Positions 8,935 to 17,514 of a stretch of 58,664 nucleotides of DNA are shown in pieces. Position 1 is the first letter of the stretch; every line of letters begins with the position of its first letter. The position numbers were made by a program, and so were the translations under genes. This stretch comes from CAYQLT01 sp964418425 (lineage in GTDB: Bacteria > Bacillota > Limnochordia > Limnochordales > Geochordaceae). Where the stretch lies: assembly GCA_964418425.1 (NCBI GenBank), contig CAYQLT010000017.1, positions 1 to 58,664 on the forward strand, given 5' to 3'. The notes beneath the pieces were generated by a model. It was not told where the DNA came from and ran no database searches. It saw nothing but the letters and a program-made list of their open reading frames with translations.

Positions 8935-11384
8935 AGCGAGCCGTGGGCGAAGCTCGAATCCGGCGGGCGGCATGGCAGGCTGCAGGTTGGTTGCTGGCCG
9001 GGCTGGTGGCCTTCCAGGGCGCTCGGGCCGGACAGCCGCCGGCGGGGCCGGCGGTGGCCGGGGCCGGGGCTGCGCCCGCCGCCTCTGCGCTGCCCGGGCC
9101 GGCCGTGGAACGGGTGTACTTCCGAGCCTTTGACGTGGACCGGGCCCCGAGGGACCTGGAAGCGGGCAACATGGACCTCTACATGTTCAGCCTGAAGACC
9201 GCTGCAGCCGAGCGGCTGCGCAACGACCCGGCGTTTTCCCTGTACGAGGCGCCCGCCACCACCATATCGCTGCTGCTCAACCCGGCGCCGGCCCCGGAGG
9301 GCCAGCTCAACCCCTTCTCCATCCCCCAGGTACGCCGGGCCATGCAATTCCTGGTGGACCGCGCCTTCATCGCCCGGGACATCTACCGGGGCGCGGCGGT
9401 TCCCATGATCACCCAGGTCAGCCCCCGGGATTTCGATTTCCTGACCGTTTACGACATCGACCAGGGTTCGGGGATCACCTACGACCCGGAGCTGGCCCGG
9501 GAGATGATCGCCGATGCCATGCAGCAGGCGGGGGCCCGGCTGGTGGACGGCGTCTGGCATTACCGGGGACAGCCGGTGCGGTTGCGCTTCATCGCCCGCG
9601 TCGAAGACGAGCGCCGGGAGATCGCCGACCTCATCCGCGCGGAACTGGAGAAGGCCGGCTTCTCGGTGGCCATGTCGTACCGGCCGTTCGCCGCCGCGGT
9701 GCTCACCGTCTACTCCAGCGACCCCCGCGCGTTGGAGTGGCACCTGTACACCGAAGGGTGGGGACGCGGGGCGCCGCAGCGGTACGACTTCGCCACCGTC
9801 AACCAGATGAACGCCCCGTGGCTGGGCAACATGCCCGGCTGGCAAGAGGTGGGCTTCTGGCAGTACGAGCACCCCGAGCTGGACGAGCTGGGCAAGCGGC
9901 TGTTTCGCGGCCAGTTCCAAAGCCGGGAAGAGCGCGACGAGATTTACCGGCGCATGACCCGGCTGGGCCTGGAGGAGTCGGTGCGCATCTGGCTGGTGAC
10001 CGTCGCCAACACGTTTCCCGCCCGCCGGGAACTGGTGGGCGTGACGCCGGACCTGGTGGCCGGGCCGCGGGCGCCGTGGACCTTGCGGGAGGCCTATGTG
10101 CCGGGTCGATCGGACCTGACGGTGGGCCATCTGTGGGTGTGGACCGAGCGGACCACCTGGAACCCCATCGGCGGCCTGGGGGACGTCTACAGCGTTGACA
10201 TCTGGCGGTACCTCAACGACCCGCCCCTGTGGAACCACCCCTTCACCGGCCTTCCCATGCCGGTGCGGGCCCGCTTCGAAGTCGAGACGGCTGGGCCGGC
10301 GGGCAAGCTGAAGGTGCCTGAGGACGCCGTGCTCTGGAACGCTCGCGCCGACCGCTGGGAGCGGGTGGGGCCGGGGGTCCTCGCGACCAGCAAGGTGACC
10401 TTCGACTACAGCCTGTATTTCGCCTCCCGCTGGCACCACGGGATTCCCATCACCGTCGCCGACGCGCTGTACTCCATCGCCCAAAGTTTCGAGCTGGCCT
10501 TCGATCCCGACAAGTCCCGCATCGAGGTGGCCCTGGGAGTGACCGCACGGCCATACCTGGAGACCTTCCGGGGATACCGCCTGGTCGGGAACGACCGGAT
10601 CGAGGTATACGTGGACTTCTGGCACTTCGAGCCGGGGTATATCGCCGCCTACGCCAGTCCCACGGGGCTCTCCATGCCGTGGGAACTCTTGGCCGCCATG
10701 GACGATCTCGTCTTCAACCAGAGGCGGGCCGCGTACAGCGACACGGCGGCGGCCCGGTTCAACGTGCCATGGCTGAGCCTGGTGATGGACCGGGACGCAC
10801 GTCTGGTGCAGCGAACACTGCGGCAGTTCCTGCGTCAGCGCTTCGTGCCGCCGGGTGTGTTCGAGCCGGGCCGGCGAAGCCTGGTCACCCCGGAGGAGGC
10901 TGCCCGCCGCTACCAGGCCGCGCTGGACTGGATGGACCGGTACGGCCACCTGGTCATCAGCAACGGCCCCTTCATGCTGGTGCGCTACGACCCGCCCGCG
11001 CAGTTTGCCGAACTGCGGGCCTTTCGGGACCCCAGCTACCCCTTCCACGCCGGCGAGTTCCGGTTCGGGGAGCCACCGCAGCTGCGCATCGAGAGCGTGC
11101 GCGCATCCCGGATCTCCCCGGGCGCAGCGGCCCAGGTGGAGGTGCGCGTGCAGGGGCCCGGCACGCTGGGGGTGCGCTACCTCTTCTCCGACCCGGCCAC
11201 CGGCGAGGTGCTGGCGTCGGGAGAGGCCCGGCCCGAGGGAACGGACGGCACTTTTCGTATCCTTCTGGCCCGGGAGCTGACCTCCGGGCTGGCGCCGGGT
11301 CTGTACCGGCTCCTGCTGGCCGCCTACAGCGATCGGGTGGCCCTGGTGGCCCAGCGGGGGGTCGATCTGGAGGTCTCGCCTTGA
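8931..11384 (+). CDS. ABC transporter substrate-binding protein, family 5 (peptide/oligosaccharide type), long form
   Basis: An 817-residue exported binding protein of the DppA/OppA (SBP_bac_5) superfamily. It has a signal-like N terminus (AAGWLLAGLVAFQGARA) but no lipobox Cys, so it may stay anchored through this helix. Family signatures include FSIPQVRRAMQFLVDRAFI, where the ligand cleft begins, and IRAELEKAGFSVAMSYRP. The C-terminal ~110 residues form a separate beta-rich domain (SPGAAAQVEVRVQGPGTLGVRYLF). It is much longer than a typical DppA (~540 residues) and appears to begin within the family fold. The GTG start follows GGGGAGGGA and overlaps the previous stop by 4 bp. It is the first gene of a complete five-gene importer (8931-16007). 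The substrate could be peptides or glycans released near the sialidase-like protein. Confidence 0.85.
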   Translation: MKRAVGEARIRRAAWQAAGWLLAGLVAFQGARAGQPPAGPAVAGAGAAPAASALPGPAVERVYFRAFDVDRAPRDLEAGNMDLYMFSLKTAAAERLRNDPAFSLYEAPATTISLLLNPAPAPEGQLNPFSIPQVRRAMQFLVDRAFIARDIYRGAAVPMITQVSPRDFDFLTVYDIDQGSGITYDPELAREMIADAMQQAGARLVDGVWHYRGQPVRLRFIARVEDERREIADLIRAELEKAGFSVAMSYRPFAAAVLTVYSSDPRALEWHLYTEGWGRGAPQRYDFATVNQMNAPWLGNMPGWQEVGFWQYEHPELDELGKRLFRGQFQSREERDEIYRRMTRLGLEESVRIWLVTVANTFPARRELVGVTPDLVAGPRAPWTLREAYVPGRSDLTVGHLWVWTERTTWNPIGGLGDVYSVDIWRYLNDPPLWNHPFTGLPMPVRARFEVETAGPAGKLKVPEDAVLWNARADRWERVGPGVLATSKVTFDYSLYFASRWHHGIPITVADALYSIAQSFELAFDPDKSRIEVALGVTARPYLETFRGYRLVGNDRIEVYVDFWHFEPGYIAAYASPTGLSMPWELLAAMDDLVFNQRRAAYSDTAAARFNVPWLSLVMDRDARLVQRTLRQFLRQRFVPPGVFEPGRRSLVTPEEAARRYQAALDWMDRYGHLVISNGPFMLVRYDPPAQFAELRAFRDPSYPFHAGEFRFGEPPQLRIESVRASRISPGAAAQVEVRVQGPGTLGVRYLFSDPATGEVLASGEARPEGTDGTFRILLARELTSGLAPGLYRLLLAAYSDRVALVAQRGVDLEVSP

Positions 11385-12427
11385 TCCGCCCCCTGGCGGT
11401 GCGGGCCCTCACCATGCTCGGCGTTTTGGTGGCCGTGCAGGTGTTGGTGGTCATCAGCCTGGGGGCGACGGGATTCTCCGACCGGATGCTGCAAGCGGTC
11501 ATCGGCGAGCAGCTTCGGGCGCTACGGGGAAGCCTGGCAGAGAGCATCCGGGATCCCGCCGCGCTGGAGCAGGCGCTGGAGGTGCGCCGCAGCGAGCTGG
11601 AGCGGGCCTATGGCCTGGACCGGCCATGGTACCTGCGCCTGCCGGCCATGGTGGTGCGGGTGTTCACCCTGGACCTGGGAGAGGCCCACACCCTGCGCAG
11701 CTTCCGGGGCAGCCGTCGGGTGGCGGACATCGTCCTGGAACGGCTGCCCAACACGGTGTTGCTCTTGACCACCTCCCTGTGCATCACCGCCGGTATCGGC
11801 ATCGCCGTCGGGGTGCGCATGGCGGCCCGGGCGGGCAGCTTCGGCGACCGGGTGATGAGCTGGGTGGCCGCCATCACCTACGCCCTGCCCGCCTGGTGGC
11901 TGGGCATTTTGTTCATCCTGCTGTTTTCGTTTCGCTTCAAGCTGCTTCCGTCGGGGGGCATGTACAGCGTGCCGCCCCCCGAGGGGGGGCTGGCGCGCGT
12001 GGCGGATCTGATCCGCCACGCCGTGTTGCCCGTCATCACGTTGGTCACCGCCAGCGCCGGGCCGTACATCTACGTGGTGCGCACCATGACCTTGAGCATC
12101 GCCCAGTCGGATCACGTGACGGTAGCCCGCGCCAAAGGCATTCCCGAGGACCTGGTGGCCCGCCGGCACATCCTGCGGGTGGCTGCGCCGCCGGTGGTGA
12201 CCGGGCTCGTCCTGGGCCTGGCGGGCTCCCTGGGAGGCTCCATCCTGGTGGAGACCGTCTTCAACTGGCAGGGAATGGGGAGGCTGTACTACGAGGCCAT
12301 CGCCGGCACACCCGACGAGATGGTGATCGTGGCCCTGACCTTCATGTTCACCCTCTTGTATGTGGCAGCCCGCTTGCTGCTTGAGGTGATCTACGTCTTG
12401 CTGGATCCGCGGGTGAGGTACGAGTAG
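11381..12427 (+). CDS. ABC transporter permease, DppB/OppB type
   Basis: A 348-residue permease for the family 5 binding protein. TM1 (ALTMLGVLVAVQVLVVISLG) is followed by an external segment with the family motif LERAYGLDRPWYLRL, then five more helices. The BPD signature region (VARAKGIPEDLVARRHILRVAAPPVV) contacts the ATPases. Near residues 290-305 is SILVETVFNWQGMGRLYYEAI, diagnostic of DppB-like subunits. It starts at a TTG that overlaps the upstream TGA (TTGA), 8 bp after a CTGGAGG site, so it is translationally coupled. It ends with the conserved LLDPRVRYE. Confidence 0.93.
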   Translation: MIRPLAVRALTMLGVLVAVQVLVVISLGATGFSDRMLQAVIGEQLRALRGSLAESIRDPAALEQALEVRRSELERAYGLDRPWYLRLPAMVVRVFTLDLGEAHTLRSFRGSRRVADIVLERLPNTVLLLTTSLCITAGIGIAVGVRMAARAGSFGDRVMSWVAAITYALPAWWLGILFILLFSFRFKLLPSGGMYSVPPPEGGLARVADLIRHAVLPVITLVTASAGPYIYVVRTMTLSIAQSDHVTVARAKGIPEDLVARRHILRVAAPPVVTGLVLGLAGSLGGSILVETVFNWQGMGRLYYEAIAGTPDEMVIVALTFMFTLLYVAARLLLEVIYVLLDPRVRYE

Positions 12428-12428
12428 G

Positions 12429-13916
12429 GTGCTCGCAGGCCGACTGGTCCGCCAGCTGGCCGCCACCGGCCCGGGAAGGGCGGGCCTGGCGCTCTTCGCC
12501 GTGCTGGCCCTCGCCTCGGCGGGGGTGATCGCGGCCTTCCCCCTGGACTACGGGCGAACGCGCTGGGGCAACCCGGCCTGGTGGGCGGACAACCCCAAGG
12601 CCGTGCCGCCCGCCTGGGTCGCCTGGTTTCGCCGGCACCGGCCCGCCCGCCACCGGGTGCTCGAGGGCCTCCAGCTCGAGCGGGCCGCCGGGCCCGAGCG
12701 CCCGGGGCAAAGCCAGGTCGCCTCCCCGCCGGCCGGCGCGGCGGGCCCCGGTTCTCCCGTGGTGTACGCGTTCTCCTTCGTGCACGACGCGGACGAGCCT
12801 CCCACCTTCCTTTCCCTTTCCGTCTCGGACGTCAGCTTCCGTTCCCGCCCGCCTGTCATCACCGCCGTCCTGACCAGGCCGGACGGGGAGTCTTTGACCC
12901 TGTACCGGATGGTGCTGCGGGGCCCGCGTCCGGGCGAGCGCCCCCCGTACCGGCGCTATGAGACCGAGCCCCTGCGGGTGCTGCTGAGCGCCGAGCCGGC
13001 CACCGCGGCGGCGGTGGCCCGGCTCCTGGAAACCCGCTACGGCCTGTCGGTGCCCGCCGACCGACTGCGGGGCCGGCTGGAGGGCGCCTTGTTCGGGGTT
13101 CCGGAGCCGGACGGCGGCTTTGCCGTGCTGCGCGGGCCGTACCGCGCCGAGCTTCAGGTAAGCCTCGCCGACCCCGCCGACCGGGTGGGGCGCGTGCGCC
13201 TGGTGGTGGGCGGGTCCGTCTACGGCCTGATGGGGACCGACGCGCTGGGCCGAGACCTGGCCCAGGGGTTGCTTTTCGGCCTGCCGGTCGCCCTGGGGAT
13301 CGGGCTGGCCGCCTCCACCATCAGCACGACCCTGGGAACCGGCCTGGGCTTTTTCAGCGGGTACCTGGGAGGTTGGGTGGACAACGCCATCCAGCGGGCC
13401 GCCGACATCGTGGCCAACGTGCCGGTGCTGCCCCTGCTGATCTTCATCGTCTTCATCGGGGGTTCGCAGCTGTGGCTCATCCTGCTGGTGCTGGTGGCGT
13501 TCAGCTGGCCGGGGCTGGCCATCCTGGTGCGCAGCATGACCCTGCAGCTTCGAAGCGGCCCGGAGGTGGAGGCCGCGCAGGCGCTGGGCGCTCCCGCCTG
13601 GCGGGTCATCCTGCGGCACATCTTCCCCCACACCGCCCCCTTCATCCTGGCCCAGCTGGTCTTCTTCGCCCCCTCGGCCATCCTGGCGGAGGCGGGGCTG
13701 AGCTTTCTGGGGCTCGGGGACCCGTCCATCCCCACGTGGGGGCAGATCCTGGAGCATGGCTTTCGAACCGGCGCCGTCTTTCTGGGTTATTGGTGGTGGG
13801 TGGTTCCGCCCGGGCTGCTCATCGTGGTGGCCGCCCTGGCTTTCATGCTGGTGTCGCTGGGGCTGGAACCGGTGCTGGATCCGAGGCTGCGTGGCGGCCG
13901 GCCGTGGCGCTACTAG
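12429..13916 (+). CDS. ABC transporter permease, DppC/OppC type, with a large external insertion
   Basis: At 495 residues this is about 200 longer than usual DppC (~300). TM1 (GLALFAVLALASAGVIAAFPL) is followed by roughly 220 polar, Pro/Arg-rich residues (about 40-260) before the family motif GTDALGRDLAQGLLFGLPVALGIG. The normal DppC core follows, with the EAA-like loop EVEAAQALGAPAWRVILRHIFPH and SAILAEAGLSFLGLGDPSIPTWG. Topology places the insertion outside the membrane, where it could contact the long binding protein. Long external loops in such permeases are, to my knowledge, known mostly from archaeal and thermophile transporters. The GTG start lies 1 bp after the DppB stop. The gene overlaps the ATPase gene by 13 bp. 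Confidence 0.9.
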   Translation: MLAGRLVRQLAATGPGRAGLALFAVLALASAGVIAAFPLDYGRTRWGNPAWWADNPKAVPPAWVAWFRRHRPARHRVLEGLQLERAAGPERPGQSQVASPPAGAAGPGSPVVYAFSFVHDADEPPTFLSLSVSDVSFRSRPPVITAVLTRPDGESLTLYRMVLRGPRPGERPPYRRYETEPLRVLLSAEPATAAAVARLLETRYGLSVPADRLRGRLEGALFGVPEPDGGFAVLRGPYRAELQVSLADPADRVGRVRLVVGGSVYGLMGTDALGRDLAQGLLFGLPVALGIGLAASTISTTLGTGLGFFSGYLGGWVDNAIQRAADIVANVPVLPLLIFIVFIGGSQLWLILLVLVAFSWPGLAILVRSMTLQLRSGPEVEAAQALGAPAWRVILRHIFPHTAPFILAQLVFFAPSAILAEAGLSFLGLGDPSIPTWGQILEHGFRTGAVFLGYWWWVVPPGLLIVVAALAFMLVSLGLEPVLDPRLRGGRPWRY

Positions 13917-14878
13917 AGGTGCGCAACCTCACCCTTCACTACGCCACCGCCCGGGGGCCTCTGCACGCGCTGGACGGGGTCGACCTGTGCGTGGAGGGCC
14001 CGGGGGAGGCGGTGGGCATCATCGGGGAATCGGGCAGCGGCAAAAGCAGCCTGGCGATGGCCATCCTCAGGGTCCTGCCCCCCAACGTCGCCTTGCTGCG
14101 GGGCGAGGTGCGCCTGGACGGGGTCGAACTTCTGGGGATGCCCGCCGAGGCCTTTCGCCGAGACGTTCGGTGGAAGCAGATTGCCGCGGTCTTCCAGGGA
14201 GCCATGAACGCCTTCAACCCGGTGCTGAAGATGGGGGTGCAGATCGGGGAGCGGCTGCTTCTGGACGGGGGGACGCCCCGGCGGGAGGCGTACCGGGAGG
14301 TGGAAAGGCTCATCGAGCGGGTCGGGCTCCCCCCGGAGGTGTTTCACCGCTACCCCCACGAACTGAGCGGCGGCATGAGGCAGCGGGCGGCCATCGCCAT
14401 GGCCCTCACGCTGCGGCCGCGGCTTTTGCTCCTCGACGAACCCACGTCCGCCCTGGACGTGAGCGTGCAGGCCCAGATCCTCAACCTGCTCAAGGAACTC
14501 AAACGGGATCTGGGGATCTCAATGGTGTTCATCACCCATGACATCGCGCTGGCCAGCGACCTGTGCGACCGTCTGGCCGTGCTGCACGCCGGCGAGGTGC
14601 GCGAAGAGGGCCCGGCCGAGGCGGTTCTGGAGCAGCCCCTGGATCCGTATACCCAGCTGCTGTTGGCCGGCGTGCCAAAGCTCTCCGGGGCGACCGCGCC
14701 CCGGGGAGGGACGGGAGCGCCTCCCGACATGGTGACCCCGCCCCCCGGGTGCCGCTTTGCACCCCGCTGCCCGTACGCGATGGACGTCTGCAGCCACCGA
14801 CCACCGCCGCTGACGCAGCCGCAACCGGGCCGGCGCGTGCGATGCTGGCTGCGCGCAGGGGCGCCGCATGGGGGTTGA
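13904..14878 (+). CDS. ABC transporter ATP-binding protein, DppD/OppD type
   Basis: A 324-residue cytoplasmic ATPase that powers the importer as one half of a DppD/DppF heterodimer. Walker A is GESGSGKSS (residues ~45-53), the signature is LSGGMRQR, Walker B is LLLLDEPTSALD, and the H-loop is in FITHDIALASD. The C-terminal oligopeptide domain has the Cys cluster CRFAPRCPYAMDVC seen in OppD/OppF proteins, some of which bind an iron-sulfur cluster. The GTG start at 13904 lies inside the end of the DppC gene (13-bp overlap), leaving little room for any other start. It overlaps DppF by 11 bp. Confidence 0.93.
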   Translation: MALLEVRNLTLHYATARGPLHALDGVDLCVEGPGEAVGIIGESGSGKSSLAMAILRVLPPNVALLRGEVRLDGVELLGMPAEAFRRDVRWKQIAAVFQGAMNAFNPVLKMGVQIGERLLLDGGTPRREAYREVERLIERVGLPPEVFHRYPHELSGGMRQRAAIAMALTLRPRLLLLDEPTSALDVSVQAQILNLLKELKRDLGISMVFITHDIALASDLCDRLAVLHAGEVREEGPAEAVLEQPLDPYTQLLLAGVPKLSGATAPRGGTGAPPDMVTPPPGCRFAPRCPYAMDVCSHRPPPLTQPQPGRRVRCWLRAGAPHGG

Positions 14879-16007
14879 GAACATGGCCCTGGACGCGCTG
14901 GTGGTCGTCGAGGGGTTGAGGGTGCACTTTCCGGTGCGCCGGGGGCTTTTCCAGCGCCAGGTGGCCAGGGCCGTGGACGGGGTCTGGCTGACGGTGCGCC
15001 GGGGCGAGACGGTGGCGCTGGTAGGCGAGTCGGGAAGCGGGAAGACCACGCTGGGCAAGGCGACGCTGAGGCTGGTTCGGGCCACGGCGGGGCGGGTGTG
15101 GTTTGGCGGTGAGGACATCGCCTCGCTGGGCGGGGCGCGGCTGAAGGCGTTCCGGCGGCGAGCCCAGGTGGTCTTCCAGGACCCCTACTCCAGCATCAGC
15201 CCGTTCATGACCGTGCACGAGATCGTGGAAGAGCCCCTCATCATCCACGGGGTGTCGCCCCGCCGGGTACGCCAGGATCTGGTGGACGAGGCGCTGGCGC
15301 AGGTCCGGCTGACGCCGCCTCGGGAGTTCGCCGGGCGCTATCCCCACCACCTGTCCGGCGGGCAGCGCCAGCGGGTGGCCATCGCCCGGGCGCTGGTGCT
15401 GGAGCCGGAGTACGTGGTGGCCGACGAGCCCGTCTCCATGATCGACGCCTCCAGCCGGGCCGAGGTGCTCCACCTGCTGCGGGAACTGCAGGAGAGCCGG
15501 GGCATCGCCTTCCTGTACATCACCCACGACCTGGCCACCGCCCGGCACTTCTCCGACCGGATGGCCGTCATGTACCTGGGAACCCTGGTGGAGGTGGGCC
15601 CTTCCGCCTCCGTCATCCGCCAGCCCCTGCACCCCTACACATGCGGGCTTCTGGCCGCCGTCCCCGAGCCCGACCCTGCCAACCGGTTCCGGATGCGGCC
15701 GGTCATCCCCGGCGAGCCCCCGTCGCCCACCCGGGTGCCGCCCGGCTGCCCGTTTCACCCCCGCTGTTCCGAGGTGATCTCCGGGGTCTGCGAGGTGGTT
15801 CGGCCCTCTTTCGAGAAAGTCGGCGAGGGCCACTACGTGGCCTGCCACCTGTACCGGCAGGGGGCCGGGCCGGCGGCGGCCGCCGCAGGGGCCACATCAG
15901 GGGCGCAGGGCGCCGCGGCGGCAAGCCCGCAGGCAGAGGCTGCCGAAGGGCCAGCCTTGAGAACGCAGGCCCCCGCCCCCGTACCGGGGCGCAAGGCGGA
16001 GGAGTGA
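14868..16007 (+). CDS. ABC transporter ATP-binding protein, DppF/OppF type
   Basis: A 379-residue ATPase, partner of the preceding DppD-like subunit. Walker A is GESGSGKTT (~residue 50), the Q-loop is VVFQDPYSSISPF, the signature is LSGGQRQRV, Walker B is YVVADEPVSMID, and the H-loop is YITHDLATARHF. The oligopeptide-domain Cys motif is CPFHPRCSEVISGVC. The last ~45 residues are an Ala/Gly-rich, low-complexity tail not typical of the family. The start may be ATG 14868 or ATG 14883; both overlap or adjoin the upstream gene. This completes the importer: binding protein, two permeases, two ATPases. Confidence 0.93.
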   Translation: MGVENMALDALVVVEGLRVHFPVRRGLFQRQVARAVDGVWLTVRRGETVALVGESGSGKTTLGKATLRLVRATAGRVWFGGEDIASLGGARLKAFRRRAQVVFQDPYSSISPFMTVHEIVEEPLIIHGVSPRRVRQDLVDEALAQVRLTPPREFAGRYPHHLSGGQRQRVAIARALVLEPEYVVADEPVSMIDASSRAEVLHLLRELQESRGIAFLYITHDLATARHFSDRMAVMYLGTLVEVGPSASVIRQPLHPYTCGLLAAVPEPDPANRFRMRPVIPGEPPSPTRVPPGCPFHPRCSEVISGVCEVVRPSFEKVGEGHYVACHLYRQGAGPAAAAAGATSGAQGAAAASPQAEAAEGPALRTQAPAPVPGRKAEE

Positions 16008-16011
16008 ACCC

Positions 16012-17430
16012 ATGGCAACGGGGACTACAGCGAGCGCCGCAAGACCGGCCGGCGCCGGCGGGCGCCCGATGGGAGCGGCAGGTGGGCCGGTTCGTACGGT
16101 CAGGCAGGCGGCTGCCGCTCGGGCTCGGGCGGCCGCCGTGGTCCTCGCGCTCGTAGTCGGCGCGCCGGCAGCCTCGGTTTTCCCGGGAGAACTGCAGGCA
16201 GGAGCCGGGCGGGCTTCGGCAGGCGCCGCTCCGTCGCCGCAGCGAACCACCGATGGAGCCGGCTCCGAGGAGGCGGGGGGGCAACCCGGCCAGGACAGCC
16301 AGACGGCCCTGGCTGCGTTCAACGCGGTCTGGCAGGCCATCCGGGACGAGTACGTCGGCCCGGACTTCAAACCCGGGCAGTGGGAGAACCTGCGGGATAC
16401 CTTCCGTCCCCGGGTGTTGGGGGCTCCCACCCTGGAGGCGGCCTACGGGGCGCTGGCGGAGATGGTGCGCCAGCTCAACGACCGGGACGCCACCCTCACC
16501 CTGCCCTGGCAGCGCTCGGAGCAGCCCCCCGAGGGGGAGGAGGTGCAGCAGGAGTACGCGGGCATCGGGGTGGTCATCGACATGCTCCCCACCGGCGAGG
16601 CGGTGGTGGTGCAGGTGCTGCCGGGCTCCCCGGCGGAGCGGGCGGGGCTGCTCATCGGGGACGTGATCGTGGCGGTGGACGGGCAGTGGCACGTCCCGGG
16701 GGAGAATCTCGACCAGCTGGCCCGGCGGATCCGGGGGCCGGCCGGCAGCCGGGTGCGGCTGACGCTTCGGGATGCGGCGGGGGTGCTGTTTCATGTCACG
16801 GTGGTGCGCCAGCGCATCGACCTGCGCCTGTCGGTGCAGCAACGCTGGCTGGGCGGGGGCATCGCCTACCTGCGCGTGCCCGCTTTCACCGGCGAGCTGA
16901 TGGGCCAGGCGGCCCGTGCCCTCACGGAACTCATGGCCGCCTCGGCCCTGGTGCTGGATCTGCGCGGGGTGGGAACCGGGGGCGTTGAGGAGATGGCCCG
17001 GCTGGCCACCTGGCTCTTGGGGCCGGCCGACCTGGGAACCTACGTGACCCGGGAAGGCTCCCTGCCCGTTCCCGGGCAGCCGCAGGCCATCGCCGCCTTC
17101 TTCGGGCCGGTGGCCGCCCTTACCGACGGTGCGACGGCGTCGGTGGGCGAGGTGCTGGCGCTGCTCCTGCAGGAGTACGGGCGGGCGAGGCTGGTGGGCA
17201 CGCCCACCCGGGGCGGCCCGCCGCTCACCCGCACCTTTGAGCTGCCCGGAGGCGGGCTTTTGCAGCTACCGGTAGCCCGTTACCGCTCTCCCAAGGGCCA
17301 TCCCGTGCCGGCCGCAGGGCTGACGCCTGACATCCCCCTCTCCCCGGTCGAACGCCGGGCCCTGAGGGAGCGGCGGGACCTCCCGCTGGAGCGGGCCGTC
17401 GAGGCTTTGATGCGCCGACTGGCGCCGTGA
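16012..17430 (+). CDS. Secreted PDZ/S41 (C-terminal processing protease-like) protein lacking the catalytic Lys
   Basis: A 472-residue exported protein. After an Arg/Ala-rich N terminus and signal helix (AAAVVLALVVGAPAASV) comes a helical region (AVWQAIRDEYVG), a PDZ domain (GIGVVIDMLPTGEAVVVQVLP, with SPAERAGLLIGDVIVAVDG) and an S41 core (GGIAYLRVPAFTG, ALVLDLRG). The Ser nucleophile is present (Ser377 in DGATASVGE). The Lys expected 25 residues later, in the usual FGKG loop, is Gly402 (TPTRGGP). Active CTPs use a Ser-Lys dyad, so this is probably inactive or uses another base. It lies 4 bp after the DppF-like gene and is very likely in the same transcript, so it may assist binding-protein maturation or act as a scaffold. 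Confidence 0.85.
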   Translation: MATGTTASAARPAGAGGRPMGAAGGPVRTVRQAAAARARAAAVVLALVVGAPAASVFPGELQAGAGRASAGAAPSPQRTTDGAGSEEAGGQPGQDSQTALAAFNAVWQAIRDEYVGPDFKPGQWENLRDTFRPRVLGAPTLEAAYGALAEMVRQLNDRDATLTLPWQRSEQPPEGEEVQQEYAGIGVVIDMLPTGEAVVVQVLPGSPAERAGLLIGDVIVAVDGQWHVPGENLDQLARRIRGPAGSRVRLTLRDAAGVLFHVTVVRQRIDLRLSVQQRWLGGGIAYLRVPAFTGELMGQAARALTELMAASALVLDLRGVGTGGVEEMARLATWLLGPADLGTYVTREGSLPVPGQPQAIAAFFGPVAALTDGATASVGEVLALLLQEYGRARLVGTPTRGGPPLTRTFELPGGGLLQLPVARYRSPKGHPVPAAGLTPDIPLSPVERRALRERRDLPLERAVEALMRRLAP

Positions 17431-17514
17431 GATCCCTGCCCCGGGCGCGGGCCGGTACCCCGGCTCCCCGGCCCGGCCGTGCCCCCTGTGGCGTCCGTCT
17501 GCCGGGCAGGCGAG

